DNA of 64,000 nt from an uncultured Veillonellaceae bacterium (GTDB lineage: Bacteria; Bacillota; Negativicutes; Veillonellales; Dialisteraceae), in NCBI GenBank assembly GCA_958348245.1, contig CATVYJ010000001.1:1-64000 (forward strand). The letters are read 5' to 3'. A model generated the notes under the pieces. That model did no database searches, was not told the DNA's origin, and saw only the letters and a program-made list of their open reading frames with translations. This document shows, piece after piece, positions 24,530 through 32,235 of this stretch (position 1 is its first letter; each line of letters starts with the position of its first letter). The translations under genes were made by a program, and so were the position numbers.

Positions 24530-25178
24530 GAATCCGAAGGCCATTGAAGAGAACAGCATGGAAATGATTTATCCCTTCATCAAGGACCTCGATCTCACCG
24601 CCGAAGAAATCACCGTGTACTCCCGCATGATTCACGCTTCGGGTGACGTGGACTACGGCCATCTCATCCAGACCAGCCGCGGCGCGGTCGCCGCGGGCAT
24701 CGAAGCGCTCCGCCGGGGCTGCAACATTTACTGCGACGTCACCATGGTGCAGACCGGCATCAACAAGCGCGCCCTCTCCGTGCTGGGCGGCGAGGTCTTC
24801 TGCCGCATCGCCGACCCGGACGTGGCCAGGCGCGCGAAGGAAAAAAACGTGTCCCGCTCCATGGAAGCGATGAACTCTTTCGGCCGGGATCTGAACGGCT
24901 CGATCATCGCCGTGGGCAACGCGCCCACCGCGCTCTTTGAAGCCCTCCGCATGACGAAGGAAGAGGGCATCACCCCGGCGCTCATCGTGGGGATTCCCGT
25001 GGGCTTTGTAGGCGCGGCGGAATCGAAGGAACTCCTCATCAGTGAAAGCACTGTGCCGTACATCACCGTGCGCGGCACGAAAGGGGGCTCGCCCATCGTG
25101 GCATCCGTCATCAACGCGCTGCTGTACAACCTGGTGCGCCGGGACAATATGCTCTACGTGGAAGGTGCGAAAGACTGA
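24516..25178 (+). CDS. cbiC: Cobalt-precorrin-8 / precorrin-8X methylmutase
   Basis: A 220-residue CbiC/CobH that moves the C11 methyl to C12 to give cobyrinate. SMEMIYPFIKDL, VYSRMIHASGDVDYGHLI (with the active-site His) and VGFVGAAESKELL are characteristic. It is the last gene of the corrin-ring operon and is followed by a terminator. Ring-forming genes not seen in the window include cbiL/cobI, cbiA and cbiP. Confidence 0.95.
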   Translation: MNFIKNPKAIEENSMEMIYPFIKDLDLTAEEITVYSRMIHASGDVDYGHLIQTSRGAVAAGIEALRRGCNIYCDVTMVQTGINKRALSVLGGEVFCRIADPDVARRAKEKNVSRSMEAMNSFGRDLNGSIIAVGNAPTALFEALRMTKEEGITPALIVGIPVGFVGAAESKELLISESTVPYITVRGTKGGSPIVASVINALLYNLVRRDNMLYVEGAKD

Positions 25179-25184
25179 ATCCGC

Positions 25185-25208
25185 AAAGCCGCTTTATGCG
25201 GCTTTTTT
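25185..25208 (+). terminator. Terminator of the cobalamin operon
   Basis: AAAGCCGC (25185-25192), loop TTTAT, GCGGCTTT, then TTTT. Confidence 0.92.
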
Positions 25209-25254
25209 CATAGGCAGAGAGGCGGGACCGGGGAATCCCGCCGAAGGAGGCTGT

Positions 25255-26256
25255 ATGAAGGACAATCGGCAGGAAGGGAAAAGCGGCGCGTTTCGATGGG
25301 CCGTTCTGCTTGCATTTCTTCTGTTTACGTCCGCCGTCATGACGGGCAGTCTGGTGTTCGGCTCGGCGGATATTCCGTTCAGCCGCATTCTGTCGACATT
25401 GCTTGGGCCGGTGGAAGGGACGGAGGGCAGGGTCATCTGGAATATCCGCTTCCCGAGAAATCTGGCGGGCGCTCTCGTGGGAGCGGATCTGGCCGTGTCC
25501 GGCGCCATCCTGCAGGCGGTGATGAAAAATCCGCTCGCCGATCCGGGCATCGTGGGCGTGTCCAGCGGCGCGGGGCTGGCGGGCGTGGTCATGCTCGTTC
25601 TGTTGCCGGAGGCGGGGCTGCTTCTCACGCCGGCGGCTTTTGCGGGCGCGCTGCTTTCCGCAGGCGCGGTGTACGCGCTGGCCTGGAAAAACGGCATCCG
25701 CCCCAGCCGGATTATCCTGGCGGGCGTGGCGGTGAGCGCGTTTCTCGGCAGCGGGATTTCCGCGCTTCTCGTCTTCTATGCGGACCGCGTGCAGGGGGCG
25801 CTGCTGTGGATGGTGGGCGGTCTGTCCGCGCGGAGCTGGCCGCAGGTGTACGCGCTGTTTCCGTATACCGTACTGGGGCTTTTCCTCGCGTTCTGCGGGG
25901 CGAAGGCGCTGACGATTCTGTCGCTGGGCGACGAGACGGCCCGCGGGCTGGGCCTGCCTGTGGAAACGGTCCGCTTCTGCATGACCGCCGTGGCGGCGCT
26001 GCTGGCGGCGGGCGCGGTGTCCGTGGCGGGGCTCATCGGGTTTGTGGGGCTCGTGGTGCCCCATATGGCGCGTCTGATGCTCGGCTCGGATTACAAATTT
26101 CTGATCCCGGGCTCCGCGCTGCTCGGGGCGGGCGTGCTTGTCCTGTGCGATACGGCCGGGCGGACCCTCGCCGCGCCGGTGGAGATTCCCGCGGGGATTC
26201 TCATGGCGTTTCTCGGCGCGCCGTTTTTCCTGTATCTGCTGAGGAGGAGCGCATGA
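25255..26256 (+). CDS. FecCD/BtuC-family ABC transporter permease
   Basis: A 333-residue permease with about nine or ten hydrophobic segments. IRFPRNLAGALVGADLAVSGA, QAVMKNPLADPGIVGVSSGAG and GLIGFVGLVVPHMARLMLG (coupling loop to the ATPase) are hallmarks of siderophore/heme/cobalamin importers. The ATG at 25255 follows CGAAGGAGGCTGT. It overlaps the ATPase gene by 4 nt. Cobamide or a metal chelate is a reasonable substrate, given the cbi operon upstream and the binding lipoprotein downstream, but this is inference. Confidence 0.9.
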   Translation: MKDNRQEGKSGAFRWAVLLAFLLFTSAVMTGSLVFGSADIPFSRILSTLLGPVEGTEGRVIWNIRFPRNLAGALVGADLAVSGAILQAVMKNPLADPGIVGVSSGAGLAGVVMLVLLPEAGLLLTPAAFAGALLSAGAVYALAWKNGIRPSRIILAGVAVSAFLGSGISALLVFYADRVQGALLWMVGGLSARSWPQVYALFPYTVLGLFLAFCGAKALTILSLGDETARGLGLPVETVRFCMTAVAALLAAGAVSVAGLIGFVGLVVPHMARLMLGSDYKFLIPGSALLGAGVLVLCDTAGRTLAAPVEIPAGILMAFLGAPFFLYLLRRSA

Positions 26257-27044
26257 TGGAGAATGCGATCGAAGTATCCGGGGTGCGCGTGTCTTTCGGA
26301 GGCCATACCGTGCTCCGCGGCGCGGACTGCACGGTGGAGCGGGGCAGCATCGTGACTTTCCTCGGGCGCAACGGCTGCGGGAAATCCACGCTGCTCAGGG
26401 TCATCACGGGCAATCTGAAGCCCGACGCGGGGCGCGTCGTCATCAATGGCCGCCCGCTTCCTTCGTACCGCCCGGGGGAGCTCGCGCGGACGGCGGCGTT
26501 CCTTCCGCAGATTCACGAGACGCCGAAGGACATGACCGTGCTGGAGCTCGCCGCCTGCGGACGCTATCCGTACCAGCACTGGTGGAGCGGCGTGTCCCCG
26601 CGGGATCGGGCCGTCGTGGGAGACGCGCTCCGGCGGACCCACACGTATCATCTGAAAGACAGGACCGCGGCGTCGCTGTCCGGCGGGGAGCGGCAGCGCG
26701 TGTGGATCGCCATGGCGCTGGCGCAGGAGCCGGACATCCTGATTCTGGACGAGCCGACCACGTACCTCGATATCTGTCATCAGCTGGAAGTGCTGGAGCT
26801 GGTCAGCCGCCTGAATCGGGAAGAAGGGCTCACGGTGGTGATGGTGCTTCACGATATCGGGCAGGCCTGCCGGTATTCCACGAAGCTGTGTCTGCTCGAA
26901 GACGGCATCATCACGCAGAGCGGCGCGCCGCTGGATGTCATGAGCCCCGGCGTCATTGCCCGGGCCTTTGGAGTGGACGCGGAGGTGGAGCTCCGCGGCG
27001 GACGGCCCGGCGTCGTCATCCGCGGACTCTGCCGGAAAGAGTGA
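26253..27044 (+). CDS. FecE/BtuD-family ABC transporter ATPase
   Basis: A 263-residue ABC ATPase with Walker A GRNGCGKST, signature LSGGERQRVW, Walker B ILILDEPTTYLDI and switch His in VLHDIGQACRYS. This is typical of FecE-type subunits. It starts within the permease stop, after GAGGAGGAGC. A tandem ATG (26253/26256) makes the first residue uncertain. It ends at a terminator shared with the convergent lipoprotein gene, which probably supplies the binding subunit. Confidence 0.92.
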   Translation: MMENAIEVSGVRVSFGGHTVLRGADCTVERGSIVTFLGRNGCGKSTLLRVITGNLKPDAGRVVINGRPLPSYRPGELARTAAFLPQIHETPKDMTVLELAACGRYPYQHWWSGVSPRDRAVVGDALRRTHTYHLKDRTAASLSGGERQRVWIAMALAQEPDILILDEPTTYLDICHQLEVLELVSRLNREEGLTVVMVLHDIGQACRYSTKLCLLEDGIITQSGAPLDVMSPGVIARAFGVDAEVELRGGRPGVVIRGLCRKE

Positions 27045-27060
27045 AAAAGGAGTGAAATAA

Positions 27061-27102
27061 AAAACAGGAGACATGTCCGGAGGACGCGTCTCCTGTTTTT
27101 TT
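27061..27102. terminator. Bidirectional terminator between convergent genes
   Basis: AAAACAGGAGAC (27061-27072) and GTCTCCTGTTTT (27088-27099) form a long stem with T runs leaving in both directions. It serves the ATPase gene (+) and the binding lipoprotein gene (-). Confidence 0.92.
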
Positions 27103-27112
27103 GCTGGCCGGT

Positions 27113-28033
27113 TTATGCGGGATAGGCCAGGCGAAGCAGCTGCTCCATCGCTTCGGGCGTACGCATGCCCGGATTCAGCAGAAATAATTCCTGCGGGAGG
27201 AAATAGACCCGGCCCGTGCGGACGGCAGAAAGGCCGCTCCAGGCGGGATTGCCGCGGAGGGTCTGGTCGAGGACCGCCGCGATCTCCTGCTGCCGCCCCA
27301 TGGTGACGATGAAAATGATGTCGGGATCGTCCGCCGCGAGCTGTTCCAGAGAATAGGGAACTGTTTTGGCGGAGGAGGGCAGGGACTTCCCTTCCGTGAC
27401 TACGTTGCGCATGTGCAGTTTCGCCGCCATGGATGCGCAGATGGCGGAGGCCGTTTCCGCCGTGACGTCTTTGCCTGTAGCGCGGAGCACGGCGATGCGC
27501 GCCGGGGCATGCGAGGCGCCTTCCGCCTCTGCGGCCCGCAGTTTTTCTTCATAAGAGGCAATGGCCGCTTCCGCCTGCGGTTCCGTGCCGTAGAGACGGC
27601 CCAGCAGCCGCATGAGCGGCACGTTATCGTCAATGCCGTCGTAGTTGACGAGCAGGCAGGGGATGCCGCTGCCCGTGAGGAGAGGCTCCAGCTTCCGGTT
27701 CTGGCTCACTTCGCCGAGGACGAAATCGGGCGAGAGAGACAGGAGCGTCTCCATATTGATGTGCTGCGCCTGGCCCAGTTCGGGCAGCGCTTCCGCTTCG
27801 GCGGGAATCGGGTTCCCCGTGGTGGGACGCGCGATGGGCAGACCGCCGGCGGCGCAGCTCATATTGAGGAGCGGCGTGGTGAGCACCGCCACGCGCCGGG
27901 GCTGCGAGGAAACGGCGACGGACTGGTCTTTGTACGTCAATGTCCATCCGGACGGAGCGGCTTTGTCCGCGCCGCACGCGGTCAGCGCCGCGCAGAGGAG
28001 CAGCGCGCCTGCAAAAGAAATCCATCGTATCAT
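27113..28033 (-). CDS. ABC transporter substrate-binding lipoprotein (FecB/BtuF-like)
   Basis: A 306-residue lipoprotein with lipobox LTAC at Cys20. The mature part has features of the helical-backbone periplasmic binding proteins: PRRVAVLTTPLLNMSCAAGG, a METLLSLSPDFVLGEVSQN segment, and DDPDIIFIVTMGR near the second lobe. It lies convergent to the permease/ATPase pair and is its likely partner. It shares an orientation with cbiK upstream but is separated from it by a terminator. Substrate is not determinable; cobamide, heme or iron chelates are candidates. Confidence 0.85.
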   Translation of the reverse strand: MIRWISFAGALLLCAALTACGADKAAPSGWTLTYKDQSVAVSSQPRRVAVLTTPLLNMSCAAGGLPIARPTTGNPIPAEAEALPELGQAQHINMETLLSLSPDFVLGEVSQNRKLEPLLTGSGIPCLLVNYDGIDDNVPLMRLLGRLYGTEPQAEAAIASYEEKLRAAEAEGASHAPARIAVLRATGKDVTAETASAICASMAAKLHMRNVVTEGKSLPSSAKTVPYSLEQLAADDPDIIFIVTMGRQQEIAAVLDQTLRGNPAWSGLSAVRTGRVYFLPQELFLLNPGMRTPEAMEQLLRLAYPA

Positions 28034-28063
28034 ACGTGCCTCCGTACAGACCGCAGAGATGCG

Positions 28064-28101
28064 GAAAAAAGAAAGGCCTCCGCATACGGGAGGCCAAAAA
28101 A
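28064..28101 (-). terminator. Terminator of cbiK (minus strand)
   Basis: On the minus strand, GGCCTCC pairs with GGAGGCC (plus positions 28075-28081 and 28089-28095), followed by TTTCTTTTTT. Confidence 0.85.
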
Positions 28102-28121
28102 GGGGGGAGATGGGGGTTCGA

Positions 28122-29108
28122 TTATTTCAGCGCGGCCACCGCTTCATTCGCCCGCTCTACATAAAGGGCGCGGACGTCCGGATTTTCACCGAGCCCGTGC
28201 AGGTACGCGTCGACGGCAATGCCTTCCGCTTCGAGGAGGCTCTTGTGGCTGTCCGGTTCGCTGCCGGCCATGTCGTTATTGGCGTGGTCGCCGGCCACCA
28301 TCATGATCGGCATGAGCGTCACGCGGCGGATGCCCTTTTCCTTCAGCCTGGGAATGACATCGTCCAGATTCGGCCGGCCTTCTACAGAATAGACGTAGAC
28401 ATTGCTCATGCCGAGCTCGGCGAGGCGGTCCTGAATGACGGAATAATAGGCGTTTGCCGGATGCGGCGTGCCGTGCGCCATGAGAAGCACGGCCTCGGTG
28501 GGACTGCGCTTCGGGAGCTGCGAAGAGAGCGCGTTCAGGAAATCCACCACCTGATCGGGCTCGCCTTCCGTACCCTGGAAATACATGAGCGGCACCGCGA
28601 GGGAGATTTCCTTGAAATCTTTGGCGTGGAGCCGAGCGGCGATGCGGTTATAGTCGTATTCCATGCCGGGGATGATATCCAGCGAGACGACCGCCACCCG
28701 GGTATAGCCGTCGGCCTTGAGTTTGGCAAAGGCTTCTTCCGGCGTGAGCTTTTTCACGCCTTCTCTGGCGTTCACCCGGTCGATGATGATATGGCTCGTA
28801 TAGGCTTCATAGACGGGGATGTCGGGATGGGCTTTCTGGATGGCCGCTTCCACGGCGTCGATGGTTTTGGCGCGGGTGTCTTTGTACGTGGTGCCGAAGG
28901 TCATCACGAGGATGGCGTCTTTGTTCGGCAGAGAGGCAAGCGCCGGATTGCCGCCGGTCCATACGCCGATGGCGGCGGCCTCCCGCAGCGCCGGCGTGGC
29001 GTCTCTGACCTCCGGGCTCAGCTCGTACGCGCCTGCGGTGAGTCCCGCCGCCGCCGTACAGAGCGCCGCCATTGAGGCGGCGAGCAGTGCTTTCATGTGT
29101 GGTGTCAT
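28122..29108 (-). CDS. cbiK: Exported sirohydrochlorin cobaltochelatase
   Basis: A 328-residue CbiK. After a cleavable-looking signal peptide (residues ~1-27, ending GLTAGA) comes a class II chelatase fold: AILVMTFGTTYKDTRAKTID, an AVLLMAHGTPHPANAYY histidine region, and PIMMVAGDHANNDMAG with the metal-binding His. It inserts cobalt into sirohydrochlorin or factor II. The export signal is odd for a biosynthetic enzyme; periplasmic CbiK proteins are known from Desulfovibrio. The start at 29108 follows AAAGGAGGTTTTGCC; an internal ATG at 29096 would shorten but not remove the signal peptide. Confidence 0.92.
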   Translation of the reverse strand: MTPHMKALLAASMAALCTAAAGLTAGAYELSPEVRDATPALREAAAIGVWTGGNPALASLPNKDAILVMTFGTTYKDTRAKTIDAVEAAIQKAHPDIPVYEAYTSHIIIDRVNAREGVKKLTPEEAFAKLKADGYTRVAVVSLDIIPGMEYDYNRIAARLHAKDFKEISLAVPLMYFQGTEGEPDQVVDFLNALSSQLPKRSPTEAVLLMAHGTPHPANAYYSVIQDRLAELGMSNVYVYSVEGRPNLDDVIPRLKEKGIRRVTLMPIMMVAGDHANNDMAGSEPDSHKSLLEAEGIAVDAYLHGLGENPDVRALYVERANEAVAALK

Positions 29109-29188
29109 GGCAAAACCTCCTTTACTTTCTGCGGAGTACAGCCGGTTTCCCTGCTGCCGTATCGGCCCGGCCGTACCCGTATGTCCTT

Positions 29189-29217
29189 ATATTAGTATTT
29201 GAATAGAAAATAGTCAA
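29189..29217 (-). promoter_or_regulatory. Promoter of cbiK (minus strand)
   Basis: Reading the minus strand: TTGACT (plus 29212-29217), 17 bp, TAATAT (plus 29189-29194). The whole 29109-29433 interval is AT-rich and gene-free, and holds divergent promoters. It also contains ATACC AATAT GGGTAT (29273-29288), a small dyad that could bind a regulator. Confidence 0.7.
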
Positions 29218-29375
29218 GATAAAATGATAGAAAAATAAAAATCATGTTGTAAACGTAAGAGAAAATATACATATACCAATATGGGTATGAGACCGCCCGC
29301 ACCCGCCTCGCCCTATAAAGTTGAAGCATAATCCTGTATATGGGATAAGTATTAGAATCGGGCGGCGCTTTTTTC

Positions 29376-29411
29376 TATAATACAGACAGGATACATAGAT
29401 AGCATGCTATC
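29376..29411 (+). promoter_or_regulatory. -10 box and 14-bp palindrome before the flavodoxin operon
   Basis: TATAAT (29376-29381) has no clear -35 box at 17 bp. A perfect palindrome, GATAGCATGCTATC (29398-29411), lies near the expected transcription start and could be an operator for an activator- or repressor-controlled promoter. Confidence 0.5.
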
Positions 29412-29433
29412 AGTGAAAGAAAGGAGACTTCTC

Positions 29434-30144
29434 ATGAAAAAGTACAGTGCTTTCGCCGCCGCCGCGGCGCTCACTCTCGCGCTCACCGCGTGCGCATCGG
29501 GCGGTACGAGCGGCGCTTCCTCCGCGTCCGGCGCGCCGGCGCAGCCCGTTCCCGCGCAGGTGTCCGCGCAGAATACGCCGCAGGGGCAGCCCCGGATTCT
29601 CATCGCCTATTTCTCGTACGGTGAAAATGCGGAACTCCCTGCCGGAGCCGATGCGTCCGCCTCGGCGAGCGTCCAGCCCACCGCGGACGGCATGACGGGC
29701 AATACGGGCCTCGTCGCGCGGGATATCCAGAAAGCGGCCGGAGGCGACCTCTTCTCCATCCGCACGGAAAAGCCCTATCCGTCCGGCTATGACGCCACGG
29801 TCGACCAGGGCAGAGTGGAGCAGCAGCAGGGAGCCCGTCCCGCGCTTTCTACCCACATCCCGAACCTGGCCGATTACGATGTGATTTTCCTGGGCTACCC
29901 GAACTGGTGGGGCGACATGCCCATGGCGCTCTATACCTTCCTCGACGAGTATGATTTCTCCGGAAAGACCATCATTCCTTTCTGCACCTCCGGCGGCAGC
30001 CGCCTTTCCGACACGGTGGAGGCCATCCGCAGAGCGGAGCCCGGCGCGGTCGTCATGGACGGCTTCCATGTGAGCGGATCTTCTGCGTCCGGCGCGGAGA
30101 GCACCGTGGCGAACTGGGTGAAGACCCTCCATCTGGCGCAGTAA
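29434..30144 (+). CDS. Flavodoxin-domain lipoprotein 1
   Basis: A 236-residue lipoprotein with lipobox LTAC at Cys20 and a ~35-residue Ala/Ser/Pro linker. The flavodoxin domain follows: ILIAYFSYGENAE (beta-1), an inserted loop, MTGNTGLVARDIQKA as phosphate-binding loop, GGDLFSIRTEKPYP, VIFLGYPNWWGDMPMALYTF (the isoalloxazine-side Trp loop) and IIPFCTSGGSR. It is presumed to bind FMN and carry electrons on the outer face of the inner membrane. The ATG at 29434 follows AAAGGAGACTTCTC. It is the first gene of a seven-gene run. Confidence 0.88.
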   Translation: MKKYSAFAAAAALTLALTACASGGTSGASSASGAPAQPVPAQVSAQNTPQGQPRILIAYFSYGENAELPAGADASASASVQPTADGMTGNTGLVARDIQKAAGGDLFSIRTEKPYPSGYDATVDQGRVEQQQGARPALSTHIPNLADYDVIFLGYPNWWGDMPMALYTFLDEYDFSGKTIIPFCTSGGSRLSDTVEAIRRAEPGAVVMDGFHVSGSSASGAESTVANWVKTLHLAQ

Positions 30145-30147
30145 CCC

Positions 30148-30807
30148 ATGAACGGCGCACGCATCCGCCGGCTTGTCGACGCCGGCATGACAGTCGTTCT
30201 GTTTTTCCTCATGGGATTTCCCTTCTTCGGGATGGAAGCGCACATGGCGGCGGGGGCGGGATTTTTTCTCCTGCTCTTCGTCCATCACTGGCTGAACCGG
30301 CGGTGGGCGCCCTCGCTCCGGCGGGGCCGGTGGAACGCCGTGCGGCGGCTCACCGCGGGGGCCAATCTGGCGCTCTTCCTCGTGATGGCGGCGCTCCTCT
30401 GGAGCTCGCTCATCCTGGCCCGGCCCACGGTGCCTTTCCTGCCGCGGCTCGGCAGCATGATGCTCGGGCGGGAAATGCACATGGCGGCCGCGTACTGGGG
30501 ATTTCTCGTCATGGGCTTCCACATCGGACTTCACGGGGATATGTTTGCCTCCATGACGCGGAAACTCTCCGCGGGGAAGAAAAAAATTCTCTCCGCCGCG
30601 GCGCCGCTCTTCGCGCTCTACGGGGCGTACGCCTTCTGGAGCCGGGGATGGACGGGCTCTCTCTTTTTACAGAGCGAATATGTATTTTTTGATTTCAAGG
30701 AAGCAAAGCTTCTCTATTATGTAGACCACGCGGCGATTCTGGCGCTCTGCATCTGGCTGGGCTGGCAGGCCATGCTGGGCGCGCGGCAGCTGCAGAGGAG
30801 GAAATGA
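30148..30807 (+). CDS. DUF4405-like membrane protein (possible haem-binding)
   Basis: A 219-residue integral membrane protein with about five hydrophobic segments. His residues lie in or near helices (FVHHWLNRR, GREMHMAAAYWGF, VMGFHIGLHGD, YVDHAAIL), resembling small cytochrome-b-like DUF4405 proteins. No function is established. It sits between flavodoxin lipoprotein genes (3 nt after the first, abutting the second), so it could pass electrons from the membrane pool to the periplasmic flavodoxins. That role is inference. Confidence 0.75.
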   Translation: MNGARIRRLVDAGMTVVLFFLMGFPFFGMEAHMAAGAGFFLLLFVHHWLNRRWAPSLRRGRWNAVRRLTAGANLALFLVMAALLWSSLILARPTVPFLPRLGSMMLGREMHMAAAYWGFLVMGFHIGLHGDMFASMTRKLSAGKKKILSAAAPLFALYGAYAFWSRGWTGSLFLQSEYVFFDFKEAKLLYYVDHAAILALCIWLGWQAMLGARQLQRRK

Positions 30808-31491
30808 ATGAAACGGAAACTGGCGGCGGCTGCCGCAGCGCTGATCCTGGCCTGTACGTTTGCGGGATGCGGGGGAGACTCCGCTCCGGCGCAGCAGACG
30901 GCGTCCGCACCGGCGGCGCAGACGGAAGCGGTGAAGGGCGGCAAAGTGCTCATCGCGTACTTCACCTGGGCGGAAAATGCGCCTGAAGCGGACGCGTCAA
31001 AGCTCGATATGGATATGCCCGCTTCGGCGAGCGTCATCCTGCCCGGCAACATGGCGAAAATTTCCGGCTGGATTCAGGAAGAAACCGGCGGGGATCTCTT
31101 CTCCATCCGCACGGCGGAGCCGTATTCCAACGTCCATGAGGAGGTGCTGGACCGGGCGGCGGAGGAAAAAGCGGACAAGGCCCGTCCGGCCCTCACCGGC
31201 ACGGTGGACAACATGGCGGATTACGACGTGATTTTCCTCGCTTATCCGAACTGGTGGAACGACATGCCCATGGCGGTGTACACGTTTCTCGACGCGTACG
31301 ACCTCTCCGGCAAGACCCTTATTCCCGTGTGCACGTCCGGCGTGAACGGCCTTGCGAATACGGTGGAAGCGATTCGGGAAGCGGAGCCGGGCGCGCGCGT
31401 CCTGGAAGGATATCATCTGAAATCCACGGACATTCCTTCAGCGGAACAGGTTGTGAAAGACTGGGTGCACACGGTCTACGAAAAAGCGTGA
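30808..31491 (+). CDS. Flavodoxin-domain lipoprotein 2
   Basis: A 227-residue paralogue of the flanking flavodoxins. The lipobox is FAGC with Cys21. VLIAYFTWAENAPE starts the domain, ~22 inserted residues follow, then LPGNMAKISGWIQEETGGDL, in which the phosphate loop reads PGNM rather than TGNT. VIFLAYPNWWNDMPMAVYTF and LIPVCTSGVNGL complete the FMN site. The ATG abuts the previous stop codon. Confidence 0.87.
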   Translation: MKRKLAAAAAALILACTFAGCGGDSAPAQQTASAPAAQTEAVKGGKVLIAYFTWAENAPEADASKLDMDMPASASVILPGNMAKISGWIQEETGGDLFSIRTAEPYSNVHEEVLDRAAEEKADKARPALTGTVDNMADYDVIFLAYPNWWNDMPMAVYTFLDAYDLSGKTLIPVCTSGVNGLANTVEAIREAEPGARVLEGYHLKSTDIPSAEQVVKDWVHTVYEKA

Positions 31492-31509
31492 CCGGGAAAG
31501 GAGGAACTC

Positions 31510-32235
31510 ATGAAGCAATGGATGGCGCTCGCGCTGTCGGCGTGGCTGCTGGCGGCGCTGACAGGATGCGGCGCGGAAGAAGCGAAATCCGCGCCCGCAC
31601 AGACAACGGCGGCAGCGGCGCAGACGAAGGACGCGGCGGAAGCGCCGGCCTCTCCTCCGGTGCGGACCTCGCCGCAGAAAACGGGGCATAACGTGCTCAT
31701 CGCCTATTTCACCTGGGCGGAGAATACCCATGTGGACGATCCGTCGTCCGTGAACCCCGACGCGTCCACCTCGGCGAGCGTGCTCCCGCCGGGCAATACG
31801 GCGAAGCTCGCCGGCTGGATTCAGGAACGCACCGGGGGCGACCTCTTCTCCATCCGCGTGACGGAGCCCTATTCGAGCGATTACAACGAATGCCTGGACC
31901 GCGCGGCAGAGGAAAAGCAGTCCCGCGCCCGGCCCGCGCTCACGGATACCGTGCCGGATATGGCCCGGTACGATGTAGTATTCCTGGGCTATCCGAACTG
32001 GTGGTATACGCTTCCCATGCCGGTCCTGACTTTCCTCGAGAGCTATGACTTCTCGGGCAAGACGGTCATTCCCTTCTGCGCCCACGGCACGGGCGGCCTC
32101 GCGGAAAGCGTGGACGACCTCCGGGCGGCGCTGCCCGATTCGGCCACGGTGGGACGGCCCATCGGCGTATACCGGCCCGACGTGGACGGCGCGCAGCCGC
32201 GCATCGACGCGTGGCTCGCGGATCAGGGCTTCTGA
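31510..32235 (+). CDS. Flavodoxin-domain lipoprotein 3
   Basis: A 241-residue lipoprotein (lipobox LTGC, Cys20) with a long Ala/Pro linker to ~residue 55. The domain has VLIAYFTWAENTHVD, inserted loop, PPGNTAKLAGWIQERTGGDL, FLGYPNWWYTLPMPVLTF and VIPFCAHGTGGLAES, ending in VYRPDVDGAQPRIDAWL. It is closest to copy 2 but differs in the last third. It has its own ribosome-binding site (GGAAAGGAGG), and its stop overlaps the apbE start. Confidence 0.88.
   Translation: MKQWMALALSAWLLAALTGCGAEEAKSAPAQTTAAAAQTKDAAEAPASPPVRTSPQKTGHNVLIAYFTWAENTHVDDPSSVNPDASTSASVLPPGNTAKLAGWIQERTGGDLFSIRVTEPYSSDYNECLDRAAEEKQSRARPALTDTVPDMARYDVVFLGYPNWWYTLPMPVLTFLESYDFSGKTVIPFCAHGTGGLAESVDDLRAALPDSATVGRPIGVYRPDVDGAQPRIDAWLADQGF

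Noticed and set aside
29109..29188. Cobalamin riboswitch before cbiK
   Set aside because: GGGAAACCGG resembles part of a B12 box on the minus strand, but the other conserved elements (such as GCCACTG) and the required length between promoter and gene are missing.
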